From positions 62,001-126,000 of the forward strand of contig NZ_LMJA01000031.1 in NCBI RefSeq assembly GCF_001428895.1: DNA of 64,000 nucleotides. The letters run 5' to 3'. Every line of letters starts with the position of its first letter. Position 1 is the first letter of the stretch. The notes below the pieces were generated by a model. That model made no database searches and was not told the DNA's origin. It saw only the letters and a list, made by a program, of their open reading frames with translations. Source of the DNA: Mycobacterium sp. Root265 (lineage in GTDB: Bacteria > Actinomycetota > Actinomycetes > Mycobacteriales > Mycobacteriaceae). Positions 26,254 to 35,073 of this stretch are shown in pieces. The translations under genes were made by a program, and so were the position numbers.

Positions 26254-27612
26254 ATGCCCACGTTGAGCACGCTCGCGCCACTGCGCGCGTCGCTGTCCCC
26301 GCGACCAGCCCTGTGGTGGCTGTCCCCGGTCGCCATCGCGCTGATCATCGGTGCCGCCTCGATCATCCCGACCGCGATGGTCAGCGACGAGAAGTTCCGC
26401 ACCCTGTGGCGGACCCCGAAGTCGATCACCACCGAGACCCTGCTGTTGTTCGGCTGCGGTGCAATCGCTCTGGCCTTCGGTGCGCTGGTGGCATTTGCGG
26501 TGTACGCCGCGCCACGGCCGCAGGCGATGCGGTGGCCCGGCCTGGACGAGGGCACCCTGGGACTGCTGCGCACGGCCTCCACCGTGCTGACCGCGCTGAC
26601 CGTCACCGGATACCTCGGCTTCTGCTTGCTGATCCTGCGCTCCGGACTGTCCTTCGGGCAGTTGTTCGCGGGCTCCCAGGAGGACGGCTACCTGCCGGCC
26701 AAGGACGCGATCGGCACCATCCCCGGCGTGACGACGATGACCCAGCTCGGCGTCGCCGCCGTGGTGATCGCGACAACGGTTGCGGTGCAGCAGTTCTCCT
26801 GGGCGGAAGTGGCCAAGGTCGCGATCGTCATCGGGCTGGCCGTTCCGCGTGCCTACATCTACGCCGAGCGCCTGGCCATCCTCGAGCTCGTCATCCCGGT
26901 CAGCGTCATCGTCGCTGCCCACCTGTCGATCGGGCGCCGCCGGCAACGCACCGCCGCCCGCCTGCTCCCGCTGGCGGGTCTGGCGCTGGTGGTCGTGGTG
27001 TTCAGCGCCTTCGAGTACAACCGGTCCTGGACGTACTACCGCGCCCATGGGCAGAGCTCATTCGTCGAGTTCGCACTCAGCCGGCTGGCCGGGTATTACG
27101 TGACCGCGCTCAACAACGGGCAGCTGATCCTGGAGCATCTGAATTGGCCGGGGCGTTGGCCGTTCGACACCATGGACGGCTTCTGGAGCGCTCCCGGCAT
27201 CGAACAGTTCGGTCTCTACGAGCGGCTCAGCGGCTACAGCCCGCCGTACGCCCGCGGGAACATCTCCCCGTATTTCGACACCCTGGCCCAGTTCGGCAAT
27301 CCCGAATTCAACAATCAGAGCGGCTATGTCGGACCCTTCATCGATTACGGCTGGTTCGGCGGGCTCATCTTCATGTTCGCCATCGGCCTGATCGCCGGCC
27401 TGCTCTACCGCCAGTTCTGCCACGGCCGGCCCCTGGGCCTGCTGGTGTACCCGGTGTTCTTCGTCGGCCTCGTCGAGATGCCGCGCTACGTCTACTGGGG
27501 TCAGGGCCGGGCCACCTACGCCTGGCTGGCCATCGCAGTGGTGCTGGTGCTGGTCTACCGCCGTCGCAACCGGGTCAGCCTGGTCCGCCGGCAGACGGCC
27601 GCTGATGCGTAA
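26254..27612 (+). CDS. O-antigen polymerase-like (Wzy-type) membrane protein
   Basis: A 452-residue protein with about 10 membrane helices and a large external loop (about residues 255-365) rich in Tyr, Trp and Asn. This is the layout of Wzy polymerases, which join lipid-linked repeat units on the outer side of the membrane. Sequence motifs of Wzy are weak in general, so the call rests on topology plus position between the flippase and the glycosyltransferases. The ATG at 26254 is five bases after the flippase stop region; an open extension upstream overlaps the flippase and was rejected. Confidence 0.78.
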   Translation: MPTLSTLAPLRASLSPRPALWWLSPVAIALIIGAASIIPTAMVSDEKFRTLWRTPKSITTETLLLFGCGAIALAFGALVAFAVYAAPRPQAMRWPGLDEGTLGLLRTASTVLTALTVTGYLGFCLLILRSGLSFGQLFAGSQEDGYLPAKDAIGTIPGVTTMTQLGVAAVVIATTVAVQQFSWAEVAKVAIVIGLAVPRAYIYAERLAILELVIPVSVIVAAHLSIGRRRQRTAARLLPLAGLALVVVVFSAFEYNRSWTYYRAHGQSSFVEFALSRLAGYYVTALNNGQLILEHLNWPGRWPFDTMDGFWSAPGIEQFGLYERLSGYSPPYARGNISPYFDTLAQFGNPEFNNQSGYVGPFIDYGWFGGLIFMFAIGLIAGLLYRQFCHGRPLGLLVYPVFFVGLVEMPRYVYWGQGRATYAWLAIAVVLVLVYRRRNRVSLVRRQTAADA

Positions 27613-28699
27613 AGCGATGCGCGCACTTGTGGTCTCGGTGCTGGCCACCACCATGGTCGCCTGCCAGACCACCCCGTCGAGCAGCGAGACCACCGGCGAC
27701 AGCACCGCCGGCCTGCAGGGCATGCTCAACGCCCTCGCGCCCGGCGACACCCTGACCCTGGAGCCCAGGGTCTACGAGCACAGCGGGGTGCTCAAGGTGC
27801 TGGTGCCCGATGTGCGCATCGACGGCAACGGCGCGACCCTGCAGGCCACCCACGACGAGACCTCCGCCGTCCAGATCCTGGCCGACGGAGTGCAATTGAG
27901 CAATATCCGGCTGACCGCACCGCCGGAGGGGCCACGCTACATGTCGCCGGACGAGCACAAGCTGGTGATCGGCGCGGACAACGTCGCGGTGTCACACGTC
28001 AACATCGACGGCTCCGCGGGCGCGGGGGTCTTCGTCGATGGCGCACAAAATTTTTCGATTCGCGATCTGACCGTCCACGGCACCCGGGCCGATGGGCTGC
28101 ACATGACCAACGGTGCCGGCAACGGAGTCGTCGAGGGTGTGCGCACCGACCAGACCGGCGATGACGGTGTGGCCGTGGTGTCCTACGGCGCCGACGCGGC
28201 CAGCTGCCACGACATCACGGTCAGCGATGTGCACGTCGGCAGCACCCGCTGGGGCCGCGGGATGACCGTCGTCGGCGGCACGAACATCGCCATGCGCGGC
28301 TTCACGGTCGCCGACACCGATTCCGCCGGTGTGTACGTCGCCACCGAAGGCGATCCGTACTTCACCCGGACCGTGGAGAACGTCAGCATCTCCGACGGGA
28401 CCGTCACCGGCGCCAACCGCAACGCGGGCATCGTGCAGGGCGCCGTGCTGGTCGCGGTCGAGAATCCCGGCACCGAGGTGCGCAACGTGTCGATCTCGGA
28501 CATCCGTATCGCCTCGACACCACCGTCGGCCGAACGCAATGTCGCGATCTACACCAAGGCCGGAACGCTGCAGGGCGTCCAGATCAGCGGCATCTCGCTC
28601 GACAACAGCACTCTCCCAGCATTTTTCACCAACGCCGATGCCGGATCCTTCGCAGTGACGGGTTGGACGGCCGGCGGTAACCCGATTGCGGTGAGTTGA
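27605..28699 (+). CDS. Exported lipoprotein with right-handed beta-helix (pectate-lyase-like) fold
   Basis: A 364-residue protein. Residues 1-20 form a lipoprotein signal peptide ending in MVAC with Cys20 as the likely lipidated residue. The rest shows the repeating pattern of parallel beta-helix proteins (runs such as NVAVSHVNIDGSAGAGVFVDG, NGVVEGVRTDQTGDDGVAVVS and NIAMRGFTVADTDSAGVYV). Such folds are found in polysaccharide lyases, hydrolases and epimerases. In a Wzx/Wzy locus it could trim, modify or hold the polymer at the cell surface. It overlaps the polymerase gene by eight bases. Catalytic residues cannot be named from sequence alone. Confidence 0.82.
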   Translation: MRKAMRALVVSVLATTMVACQTTPSSSETTGDSTAGLQGMLNALAPGDTLTLEPRVYEHSGVLKVLVPDVRIDGNGATLQATHDETSAVQILADGVQLSNIRLTAPPEGPRYMSPDEHKLVIGADNVAVSHVNIDGSAGAGVFVDGAQNFSIRDLTVHGTRADGLHMTNGAGNGVVEGVRTDQTGDDGVAVVSYGADAASCHDITVSDVHVGSTRWGRGMTVVGGTNIAMRGFTVADTDSAGVYVATEGDPYFTRTVENVSISDGTVTGANRNAGIVQGAVLVAVENPGTEVRNVSISDIRIASTPPSAERNVAIYTKAGTLQGVQISGISLDNSTLPAFFTNADAGSFAVTGWTAGGNPIAVS

Positions 28700-28700
28700 C

Positions 28701-29768
28701 ATGCCCAACACAAAGATCATCCACGTGACGGAGTCCTTCGCCAGCGGCACGGCCTCGGCGATCGGCGATTTCGTGCGTAACTATCCGGAGGCAGAACACC
28801 ATTTGGTGTACACGCCACGCCCGGAAGCCCCGGTGGACCCGCGCGAACTGGAGCAATTCGTCTCGGCCACCGAAATGCCCGCCGGCACCCTGGCCCGGGT
28901 GCGTTTCACCCGCCGCTACCTGCAGCAGGCCCGAAACGGGTTCGCCGGCAACGTCATCGCACATGCGCATTCCAGTAAGGCCGGCGCATACGTCCGCGCC
29001 GCGGTACGGACCTCCCGGCGGCTGCCGCTGGTCTACACCCCGCACTGCTACGCGTTCGAACGGCTCGATCTGAGCTGGCCGGCACGGCAGGTCTTCCGCG
29101 CCCTGGAATGGATCCTGTCGTTCAACACGTCGGCCTACGGAGCCTGCTCGCCACGCGAGGCGCAGCTGTCCCGCTGGCCGGGCCGGACCACCCGGGTGCA
29201 GAGCGTGCCCAACGTGAACCCGCCCGGGCTCTCGGGGCACGGTCGTGAGGAATCCGGCCGTCCGCTGCGCGTGGTGGGTAACGGCAGGCTCGGGCCGCAA
29301 AAGGATCCCGCGTTCTTCGCCGACGCGTTCGCCGCCGCGGCGGCGGAGAATCCCGATATCGAGGCGCTGTGGGTGGGCGGCGGCGACGAGGAGTATGAGA
29401 ACAAGCTGCGCGCGTGTGGCGTCGAGGTGACGGGGTGGCTGCCCCGGACCGAGGCGCTCGCCGCGATGGCCTCGGCCGATCTCTACCTGCACACCGCGAG
29501 CTGGGAGGGCTTCCCGATCTCGATCATGGAGGCGTCCGGGATGGGCCTGCCGGTGGTCTCCCGGCGCCGGCCCTACCTGCTGGGCGTCGATCTGCCCGTG
29601 ATCATCGACGAGCCCGCCGATTTCGCCTCGGCGGTGGCCCAGCTGCGCGAGGGCGACGCCCTGGATAAACTGCGTCGGCGCACGCAGGAGGCGCTGGCCG
29701 AGAACACCGACCGCGACCAGCAGGTGGCGCTGCGTGAACTGTACGGCCCGCTGATCGGAGCACGGTGA
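28701..29768 (+). CDS. Glycosyltransferase, GT4-like
   Basis: A 355-residue GT-B glycosyltransferase. The N-terminal half has the nucleotide-sugar family start IIHVTESFASGTASAIGDF and the HAHSSKAGAYVRAA loop. The C-terminal half has VGNGRLGPQKDPAFF, VTGWLPR and the donor-binding EGFPISIMEASGMGLPVVS block with its two Glu residues. It would add a sugar to the lipid-linked repeat unit in the cytoplasm. Start is one base after the lipoprotein stop, and its TGA overlaps the next ATG. Confidence 0.9.
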   Translation: MPNTKIIHVTESFASGTASAIGDFVRNYPEAEHHLVYTPRPEAPVDPRELEQFVSATEMPAGTLARVRFTRRYLQQARNGFAGNVIAHAHSSKAGAYVRAAVRTSRRLPLVYTPHCYAFERLDLSWPARQVFRALEWILSFNTSAYGACSPREAQLSRWPGRTTRVQSVPNVNPPGLSGHGREESGRPLRVVGNGRLGPQKDPAFFADAFAAAAAENPDIEALWVGGGDEEYENKLRACGVEVTGWLPRTEALAAMASADLYLHTASWEGFPISIMEASGMGLPVVSRRRPYLLGVDLPVIIDEPADFASAVAQLREGDALDKLRRRTQEALAENTDRDQQVALRELYGPLIGAR

Positions 29769-30811
29769 TGTCGCAGGTGCACGTGAACGGCAAGTGGCTG
29801 GCGCAGCGGCTCACCGGCACCCAGCGCTACGCCACCGAGATCGTGCGCGCCATCCTGGCCACCGACACCGTCGATCTGGTGATCCACGTCCCGGCCGGCG
29901 TGGACGTCCCGGCCTATCTGCATCACCCACGCGCGGAGATCCGGCAGGCACGCGTCAAAGGCCAACTGTTCGAACAGGTTTACCTGCCGGCGGTGACCGC
30001 GGGCAAACTTCTGCTCAACTTCGCCGGCCCGGCACCGCTACTCAAGCGGCGCCAGCTGGTCACCATGCACGACGCCACCCCGTTCCGCTATCCGCAGACC
30101 TTCACCAAGTCCTTCGTGCGGTCCTACCTGGTGGTGTACTACCTGCTGGGCCGGATCGCCGAGCAGCTGGTGACGGTGTCGCACTTCAGCGCGCGCGAGC
30201 TCGACGACGTCCTGGGCATCCCGGTCGACCGCTTCCTCGTCGCCGGTTGCGCGGCGGACGCCCTGACCGGGCTGGAACCCGTGCGCCCCGAGCTCGACGG
30301 TGTCGACGACCCGTTCTATCTGATGGTCGGAACGCTTGCGGTGCACAAGAATCTGGTCGCTCCCGTGCAGGCCGTCGTCGAGTCCGGGCGCAAGGTCATC
30401 GTCGTCGGTGCGTCGGGCAACAGCCAAGTGTTCTCGGCCGCATCGGATCTCACCGGGAACGCGGAGATCGCCGGTCATCTGTCCGACGCCGAACTCGCCT
30501 GGCTGTACCGCAACGCGGACGCACTCATCTTCCCGTCCAAGTACGAGGGTTTCGGATTACCGCCGCTGGAGGCGCAGTCGCTGGGTTGCCCGGTGGTGAC
30601 CTCCCGGGCTGCCTCGCTGCCCGAGATCGCCGGGGACGCAGCGTTGTTCTTCGACCCCGATGACGCCGGTTCGCTGCTGGCCGAGCTGGACCGGTTGGAC
30701 TCCGAGGGCGGGCTCGCCGATGACCTACGACACCGCGGCCTGGTGAACGCGAAGCGTTACTCCTGGGATGAGTCGGCGCGCACCATACTGGCCTCGCTGC
30801 AGCTGGCCTGA
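29768..30811 (+). CDS. Glycosyltransferase, GT4-like (second of the island)
   Basis: A 347-residue GT-B enzyme. It begins with VNGKWLAQRLTGTQRYATEI, a form common in rhamnosyl/mannosyl-type GT4 enzymes. The donor site is represented by VGTLAVHKN, LSDAELAWLYRNADALIFPS and YEGFGLPPLEAQSLGCPVV. ATG 29768 shares a base with the preceding stop (TGATG), preferred over the GTG just before it. It is the last gene of the plus-strand operon and ends before a 9-base hairpin. Confidence 0.9.
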   Translation: MSQVHVNGKWLAQRLTGTQRYATEIVRAILATDTVDLVIHVPAGVDVPAYLHHPRAEIRQARVKGQLFEQVYLPAVTAGKLLLNFAGPAPLLKRRQLVTMHDATPFRYPQTFTKSFVRSYLVVYYLLGRIAEQLVTVSHFSARELDDVLGIPVDRFLVAGCAADALTGLEPVRPELDGVDDPFYLMVGTLAVHKNLVAPVQAVVESGRKVIVVGASGNSQVFSAASDLTGNAEIAGHLSDAELAWLYRNADALIFPSKYEGFGLPPLEAQSLGCPVVTSRAASLPEIAGDAALFFDPDDAGSLLAELDRLDSEGGLADDLRHRGLVNAKRYSWDESARTILASLQLA

Positions 30812-30823
30812 CCCGTCTCGATG

Positions 30824-30844
30824 GCAATGTCACCCTGACATTGC
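30824..30844. terminator. Hairpin between convergent genes at the end of the polysaccharide operon
   Basis: GCAATGTCA (30824-30832) and TGACATTGC (30836-30844) are perfect 9-base arms around a three-base loop. It lies between the last glycosyltransferase and the convergent Wzz-like gene, and so would work as a bidirectional terminator. No T-run follows, as is usual in mycobacteria. Confidence 0.6.
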
Positions 30845-30851
30845 GTCGGCC

Positions 30852-32111
30852 TCAGCCGAAGATTCCGCCCCGGGTGCAGGCCACCGCGACGGGGGCATCG
30901 CCCAGGTTGGTGGCGAGCGCAACCTCGGGGACGGTGTCATGCCCGATGCGGGCCACCACCAGGATCTGATCCGCCCGCTCGGCGACGTCGATGACCTGCG
31001 ACGAACCGGTCAGCGAGCCGCCGTCGACGATGACGCTGCCCTGTCCCTCGACGGAGATCGCCGCGTTCAGCGCGGTGCGCACCGCGGCGGAGTCCTTGCC
31101 GGCGAGTTCGGCGACACCGACCGATTTCGCGGCACCGTGCTCGCTGGCGGCGCCGTGCAGCAGGCGGGCCACCTCGGTGCTGCCGGAGCCGTCGGACGCG
31201 CCGACCACCAGGATCACACCGGTGCGCGGTTGTGGTAGCTGACTGTAGAGCGCGCGCGCCAATTCCAGTGAGCGCCGGGACTTTCCGATCGCGACCTCCG
31301 GTGCGATGACCGGCAGCGGGTCGACCTCGCGCTGCAGCTGCGCCGGCGAGGACACCACCCCGGAGCGGGCCCGCCAGGCCAGCGCCGCACCGAGCGCGAG
31401 CAGACCGCCGAGTAGTCCGCCACCGATGCCGCCGAGCAGTTGGGTGCTTGAGCCGGTGCTGGATTCCGAGACAGTCGATTCGATGGTCTGAATGGCCGGG
31501 GCGCGGTCGATCTGAGATTCCAGCGACACCCGCTTACCGTCGAGATCCCTTGTGCGGTCGTTGAACACGGCCTCGTCAAAGGGAACTCCGTCCCGGTCGG
31601 CGTCGGTGAGCGCCTGCTGACGCAGTCGCACCACGGCGCCGTTGACCGCATCGAGCGCGGACTGCACGCGCACCTTGTTGAGGTCATAGACATGCCCGCC
31701 GTACACCTTCAGGGCGGCGTCGACCGCCCGCTGGGCGGATTCGGCGTCGGGCTCGGTGGCCGAGATGGCGATGATCGAGGCCTGCCCCTGCTGGGTGGCT
31801 GTCAGCGTCGGCGATTCGTCGGTGCCGAGCTCGTCTGCGACGGCATCCTGGAAACCGGTCGAACTCAGATAGGCGACCTCGCCGGACAGATATCCCTGCA
31901 GGGTGTCCGCGGGCATCGGACTGCTGGTGATGATCTGGTTGGGATCGATCGGCGGGTCGATGCGCACCTGGGTGGTGGCGGTGGCGGCGTTCGCGCTCAC
32001 CGACAGCGCAATCAGTGTGCCCACGATCGCCCCCAGGACGATGCCTGCGACGGTGGCCGGCCAAATCGGTGTCAGCAATCCGTAGACAGTGGCCCGCAAC
32101 CGCTTCTGCAT
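30852..32111 (-). CDS. Wzz-type polysaccharide copolymerase with degenerate BY-kinase-like domain
   Basis: A 419-residue protein. A first membrane helix (about 14-37) is followed by an extracytoplasmic Wzz domain (about 40-220) with the coiled region seen in chain-length regulators. A second helix (about 228-250) leads to a cytoplasmic domain resembling bacterial tyrosine kinases and the Wzz/CpsD fusion proteins. The P-loop reads GASDGSGSTE, lacking the Walker lysine, so ATP binding is doubtful. A Tyr-rich autophosphorylation tail is absent. It probably controls chain length or export of the polymer made by the convergent operon. A promoter and a GGGGAG ribosome binding site precede it. Confidence 0.85.
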   Translation of the reverse strand: MQKRLRATVYGLLTPIWPATVAGIVLGAIVGTLIALSVSANAATATTQVRIDPPIDPNQIITSSPMPADTLQGYLSGEVAYLSSTGFQDAVADELGTDESPTLTATQQGQASIIAISATEPDAESAQRAVDAALKVYGGHVYDLNKVRVQSALDAVNGAVVRLRQQALTDADRDGVPFDEAVFNDRTRDLDGKRVSLESQIDRAPAIQTIESTVSESSTGSSTQLLGGIGGGLLGGLLALGAALAWRARSGVVSSPAQLQREVDPLPVIAPEVAIGKSRRSLELARALYSQLPQPRTGVILVVGASDGSGSTEVARLLHGAASEHGAAKSVGVAELAGKDSAAVRTALNAAISVEGQGSVIVDGGSLTGSSQVIDVAERADQILVVARIGHDTVPEVALATNLGDAPVAVACTRGGIFG

Positions 32112-32140
32112 TTCGACTCCCCTGGGTCCAGTTCGCCTTC

Positions 32141-32146
32141 ATAGTA
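32141..32146 (-). promoter_or_regulatory. Minus-10 hexamer (TACTAT) of the Wzz-like gene
   Basis: TACTAT on the minus strand fits TANNNT and would give a 23-base leader containing the ribosome binding site. It means the Wzz-like gene is expressed separately from the plus-strand operon. The rest of 32147-32312 is AT-rich and holds no convincing gene. Confidence 0.5.
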
Positions 32147-32312
32147 CGGACGGACCCCGGAGAAGCAAATTCACACTTGTTTGCCGGAAAGGTGCCCTGG
32201 TGACATATTTCCTCTTAAAAGTGCCTAAAACCGCAGGAGGAGAGATAGCTCCGACACAGCCAGGCGACCATGCTCGGCGTCAAACTGTGACCAATTCAAC
32301 GCCCGGCCACCC

Positions 32313-32999
32313 TCAGCCCTCGAGCTTGTAGCCCAAGCCGCGCACCGTCACCAGGTGCACGGGGCTGGCCGGATCGGCCTCGATCTTCGAGCGCAGCCGC
32401 TTGACGTGCACATCGAGGGTCTTGGTGTCCCCGACATAGTCGGCGCCCCATACCCGGTCGATCAGCTGGCCGCGGGTCAGCACCCGGCCGCTGTTGCGCA
32501 TCAGGTACTCCAGCAGGTCGAACTCCTTGAGCGGCAGGGTGATCGGTTCACCGTTGACGCTCACCACATGACGCTCCACGTCCATCCGCACCGGGCCGGC
32601 CTCCAGCACACCGTCCCCGATGCCGACATCCTCGCTGTCGGTGCCGCGCCGCAGCACCGCCCGGATCCGGGCGATCAGCTCACGCGCCGAATACGGCTTG
32701 GTGACATAGTCGTCGGCGCCGAGTTCCAGGCCGACCACCTTGTCGATCTCACTGTCGCGGGCGGTGACCATGATGACCGGCACGCTGGACCGCGAGCGCA
32801 ACTGCTTGCACACATCGGTACCGCTCATCCCGGGCAACATCAGGTCCAGCAGCACGATGTCGGCGCCTGCCCGCTCGAACTCCGCGAGCGCGGACGGGCC
32901 GTCACCGACGACGGTGGCCTCGAACCCCTCCTTGCGCAACAGGAATGCCAGCGGGTCGGCCAGAGATTCCTCGTCCTCAACGATCAGCACACTCGTCAT
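32313..32999 (-). CDS. regX3: Phosphate-responsive response regulator RegX3
   Basis: A 228-residue OmpR/PhoB-family regulator. The receiver domain carries the phosphoacceptor Asp52 in VLLDLMLPGMSG, and the winged-helix domain has the KEFDLLEYLMRNSGRVLTR and LDVHVKRLRSKIE segments. With SenX3 it controls the phosphate-starvation response in mycobacteria. It lies 18 bases after senX3; the gap is too short to hold the MIRU repeats found between these genes in M. tuberculosis. Confidence 0.97.
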   Translation of the reverse strand: MTSVLIVEDEESLADPLAFLLRKEGFEATVVGDGPSALAEFERAGADIVLLDLMLPGMSGTDVCKQLRSRSSVPVIMVTARDSEIDKVVGLELGADDYVTKPYSARELIARIRAVLRRGTDSEDVGIGDGVLEAGPVRMDVERHVVSVNGEPITLPLKEFDLLEYLMRNSGRVLTRGQLIDRVWGADYVGDTKTLDVHVKRLRSKIEADPASPVHLVTVRGLGYKLEG

Positions 33000-33017
33000 G
33001 GGTGGGTTGGTCCTCTC

Positions 33018-34190
33018 TTAATCATCATCAACCGATCGGTCGTCATGAATGGCCGGAATGGCAAGGGTGAACGTCGAGCCGGTGCCCGGCTGACTCCATA
33101 ACCGGATGGATCCGTTGTGGTTGGCGGCAACGTGTTTGACGATGGCCAGGCCGAGCCCGGTGCCGCCGGTGGCCCGCGAGCGGGCCTTGTCGACCCGGAA
33201 GAATCGCTCGAACACCCGCTCCTGATCGGCCCGCGCGATGCCGATACCGCGGTCGGTCACGGCGATCTCGATGTCGTTGCCGCGCCGACGCCGGCTGATC
33301 GACACCGCGGAGCCGTCCGGGGAGTAGGCGATGGCATTGGAGACCAGGTTCGCAATGGCGGTCGCGAGCAGCCGCTCATCGCCGAGCACCCGGTAGCCGG
33401 TCGGGGCGTCGGTGGTGATGGCGATATCGGCGTTGTCGGCGGCCACCTTGTAGCGCGAGAGGGCCTCGGCAACCAAGGTGTCGACGTCCACACTGTCCAG
33501 GTTGGGCAGCGGTTCGGCGCCCTGCAGCCGGGACAGCTCGATCAGCTCGCCCACCATGCTGGCCAGCCGGTTCGATTCGACGACCATCTTCTCGCCGAAG
33601 CGGCGAACGTTGTCGGGGTCGTCGGTGGAGGCGAGCAACGCCTCGGCCAGCAGGCCCATCGCACCGACCGGTGTCTTGAGTTCGTGGCTGACATTGGCGA
33701 CGAAATCGCGCCGGGTCGCCTCCATCCGCGCCTGCTCGGACTGATCGCCGACGAACACCACCGCGAACTGGTGGTCCTCCTCGACCAGCAGCCGCACGTG
33801 GCCGCGCACCGACAGGCCCGAACGGCCCGACTTCTGCTTCTTGCGCGGCGACAGGTCGATCTCGACGTCGGCTCCGGTGGACAGGCAGCGCTGCACCGCC
33901 TGCCAGGCGCGATCATCGAGCAGCCGGTCACGCACCAGACCCAGCTCGGCGGCCTGATCATTCATGTAGACGACGTCGCGGAAGGCGTCGACCACCACGA
34001 TCCCCATCGGGGACATCGCCGCGATGTGGCTGAGCATCTGGGAGATGGTGATACCGCGGCCCTGTTCGGCCAGTTGGCGGGCCCGGCGTTCGGCGAGTCG
34101 CGAGGACACGACCATCCCCGCAGCCACGCCGCCCGCCAGCGCGACCAACGCCAACGCTGCCGCCAACAGCAACGCGGAACCGACACTCAC
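33018..34190 (-). CDS. senX3: Sensor histidine kinase SenX3
   Basis: A 390-residue kinase partner of RegX3. An N-terminal hydrophobic region (about 5-30) anchors it, followed by a PAS-like domain (about 45-155). The phosphoacceptor is His169 in [15 protein letters not shown]; the HATPase domain has [20 protein letters not shown] and [11 protein letters not shown] boxes. It responds to phosphate supply together with the Pst/PhoU system. Its promoter probably lies in the 119 bases after gpm1, where hexamer repeats resembling PhoB-type boxes occur. Confidence 0.97.
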   Translation of the reverse strand: MSVGSALLLAAALALVALAGGVAAGMVVSSRLAERRARQLAEQGRGITISQMLSHIAAMSPMGIVVVDAFRDVVYMNDQAAELGLVRDRLLDDRAWQAVQRCLSTGADVEIDLSPRKKQKSGRSGLSVRGHVRLLVEEDHQFAVVFVGDQSEQARMEATRRDFVANVSHELKTPVGAMGLLAEALLASTDDPDNVRRFGEKMVVESNRLASMVGELIELSRLQGAEPLPNLDSVDVDTLVAEALSRYKVAADNADIAITTDAPTGYRVLGDERLLATAIANLVSNAIAYSPDGSAVSISRRRRGNDIEIAVTDRGIGIARADQERVFERFFRVDKARSRATGGTGLGLAIVKHVAANHNGSIRLWSQPGTGSTFTLAIPAIHDDRSVDDD

Positions 34191-34282
34191 GCGAAAAGCG
34201 TACGCATCGGGTGAACGTCATCCCAGCAGCGTGCGGCCAAACCGGGACAAGTCACACGAACAAAGACAGGAGTTCGGTCACC

Positions 34283-34313
34283 GTTTACTCGCGTTCACCC
34301 GCCGTTTGTTTAC
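34283..34313 (-). promoter_or_regulatory. PhoB-type hexamer repeats upstream of senX3-regX3
   Basis: On the plus strand GTTTAC (34283-34288), GTTCAC (34293-34298) and GTTTAC (34308-34313) recur, the first two with a ten-base period. The last overlaps the gpm1 stop codon. They lie 93 to 123 bases upstream of the senX3 start, consistent with autoregulation by RegX3, which is inference. Confidence 0.4.
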
Positions 34314-35059
34314 TTGGCGCCCTGCGCAGCGACCGCCGCGGCTCCGGCGGCGGCGGCCTCCGGGTCCAGGTAACGGCCACCGGGCACCACCGGCTTGAGG
34401 TTGTCGTCCAGCTCGTAGAGCAGCGGGATGCCGGTCGGGATGTTGAGGCTGACGATGTCGTCGTCGGACATGCCGTCCAGGTACTTGACCAGGGCACGCA
34501 GCGAGTTGCCGTGCGCGGCGATGAGCACCGTCTTACCGGCCTTGAGGTCGGGAACGATGGTCTGCTCGAAGTACGGCACGAAGCGGGCCACCACATCGGC
34601 GAGGCATTCGGTCAGCGGTCCGCCGTCGATATCGGCGTAGCGCGGGTCGGCGTCCTGGCTGAACTCGCTGCCCTTCTCGATGGGCGGCGGCGGGGTGTCA
34701 TAGCTGCGGCGCCAGGCCATGAACTGCTCGTCACCGTATTTCTCCTTGGTGGCGGCCTTGTCCAGACCCTGCAGCGCGCCGTAGTGACGCTCGTTGAGGC
34801 GCCAGTCCCGGTGCACCGGAATCCACAGCCGGTCGGCGGCCTCCAGCGCCAGGTTGGCAGTGACGATCGCCCGGCGCAGCAGCGAGGTGTACAGCACGTC
34901 GGGCAGCACGCCCTGATCGGCGAGCAGTTCGCCGCCGCGTATCGCCTGGGCCCGACCCTTCTCGGTGAGGTCGACGTCGACCCAACCGGTGAACAGGTTC
35001 TTCTCGTTCCACGTGCTCTCGCCGTGACGCAGCAGGATCAGATTCGCCATGGCTGGCAT
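34310..35059 (-). CDS. gpmA: 2,3-bisphosphoglycerate-dependent phosphoglycerate mutase
   Basis: Glycolytic and gluconeogenic interconversion of 3- and 2-phosphoglycerate via a phosphohistidine. The 249-residue protein has the [20 protein letters not shown] signature with the catalytic His, the [10 protein letters not shown] loop and AHGNSLRAL with the second His. The ATG three codons downstream (35050) is an equally good start. It precedes senX3-regX3, as gpm1 does in other mycobacteria, and the three may be partly co-transcribed. Confidence 0.96.
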   Translation of the reverse strand: MPAMANLILLRHGESTWNEKNLFTGWVDVDLTEKGRAQAIRGGELLADQGVLPDVLYTSLLRRAIVTANLALEAADRLWIPVHRDWRLNERHYGALQGLDKAATKEKYGDEQFMAWRRSYDTPPPPIEKGSEFSQDADPRYADIDGGPLTECLADVVARFVPYFEQTIVPDLKAGKTVLIAAHGNSLRALVKYLDGMSDDDIVSLNIPTGIPLLYELDDNLKPVVPGGRYLDPEAAAAGAAAVAAQGAK

Positions 35060-35073
35060 TCTGTCACGACAGC

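Noticed and set aside
20050-32111. Exosortase/PEP-CTERM system
   Set aside because: The carrier protein and hydrolase elbows recall exosortase-linked clusters, but no exosortase transmembrane protease and no PEP-CTERM-like substrate is present.
32089-32331. Plus-strand open frame with an AGGAGGAG stretch in the Wzz-regX3 gap
   Set aside because: The start lies inside the Wzz-like gene on the other strand, the ribosome-site-like stretch is not followed by a suitable start codon, and the translated sequence has no recognisable character.
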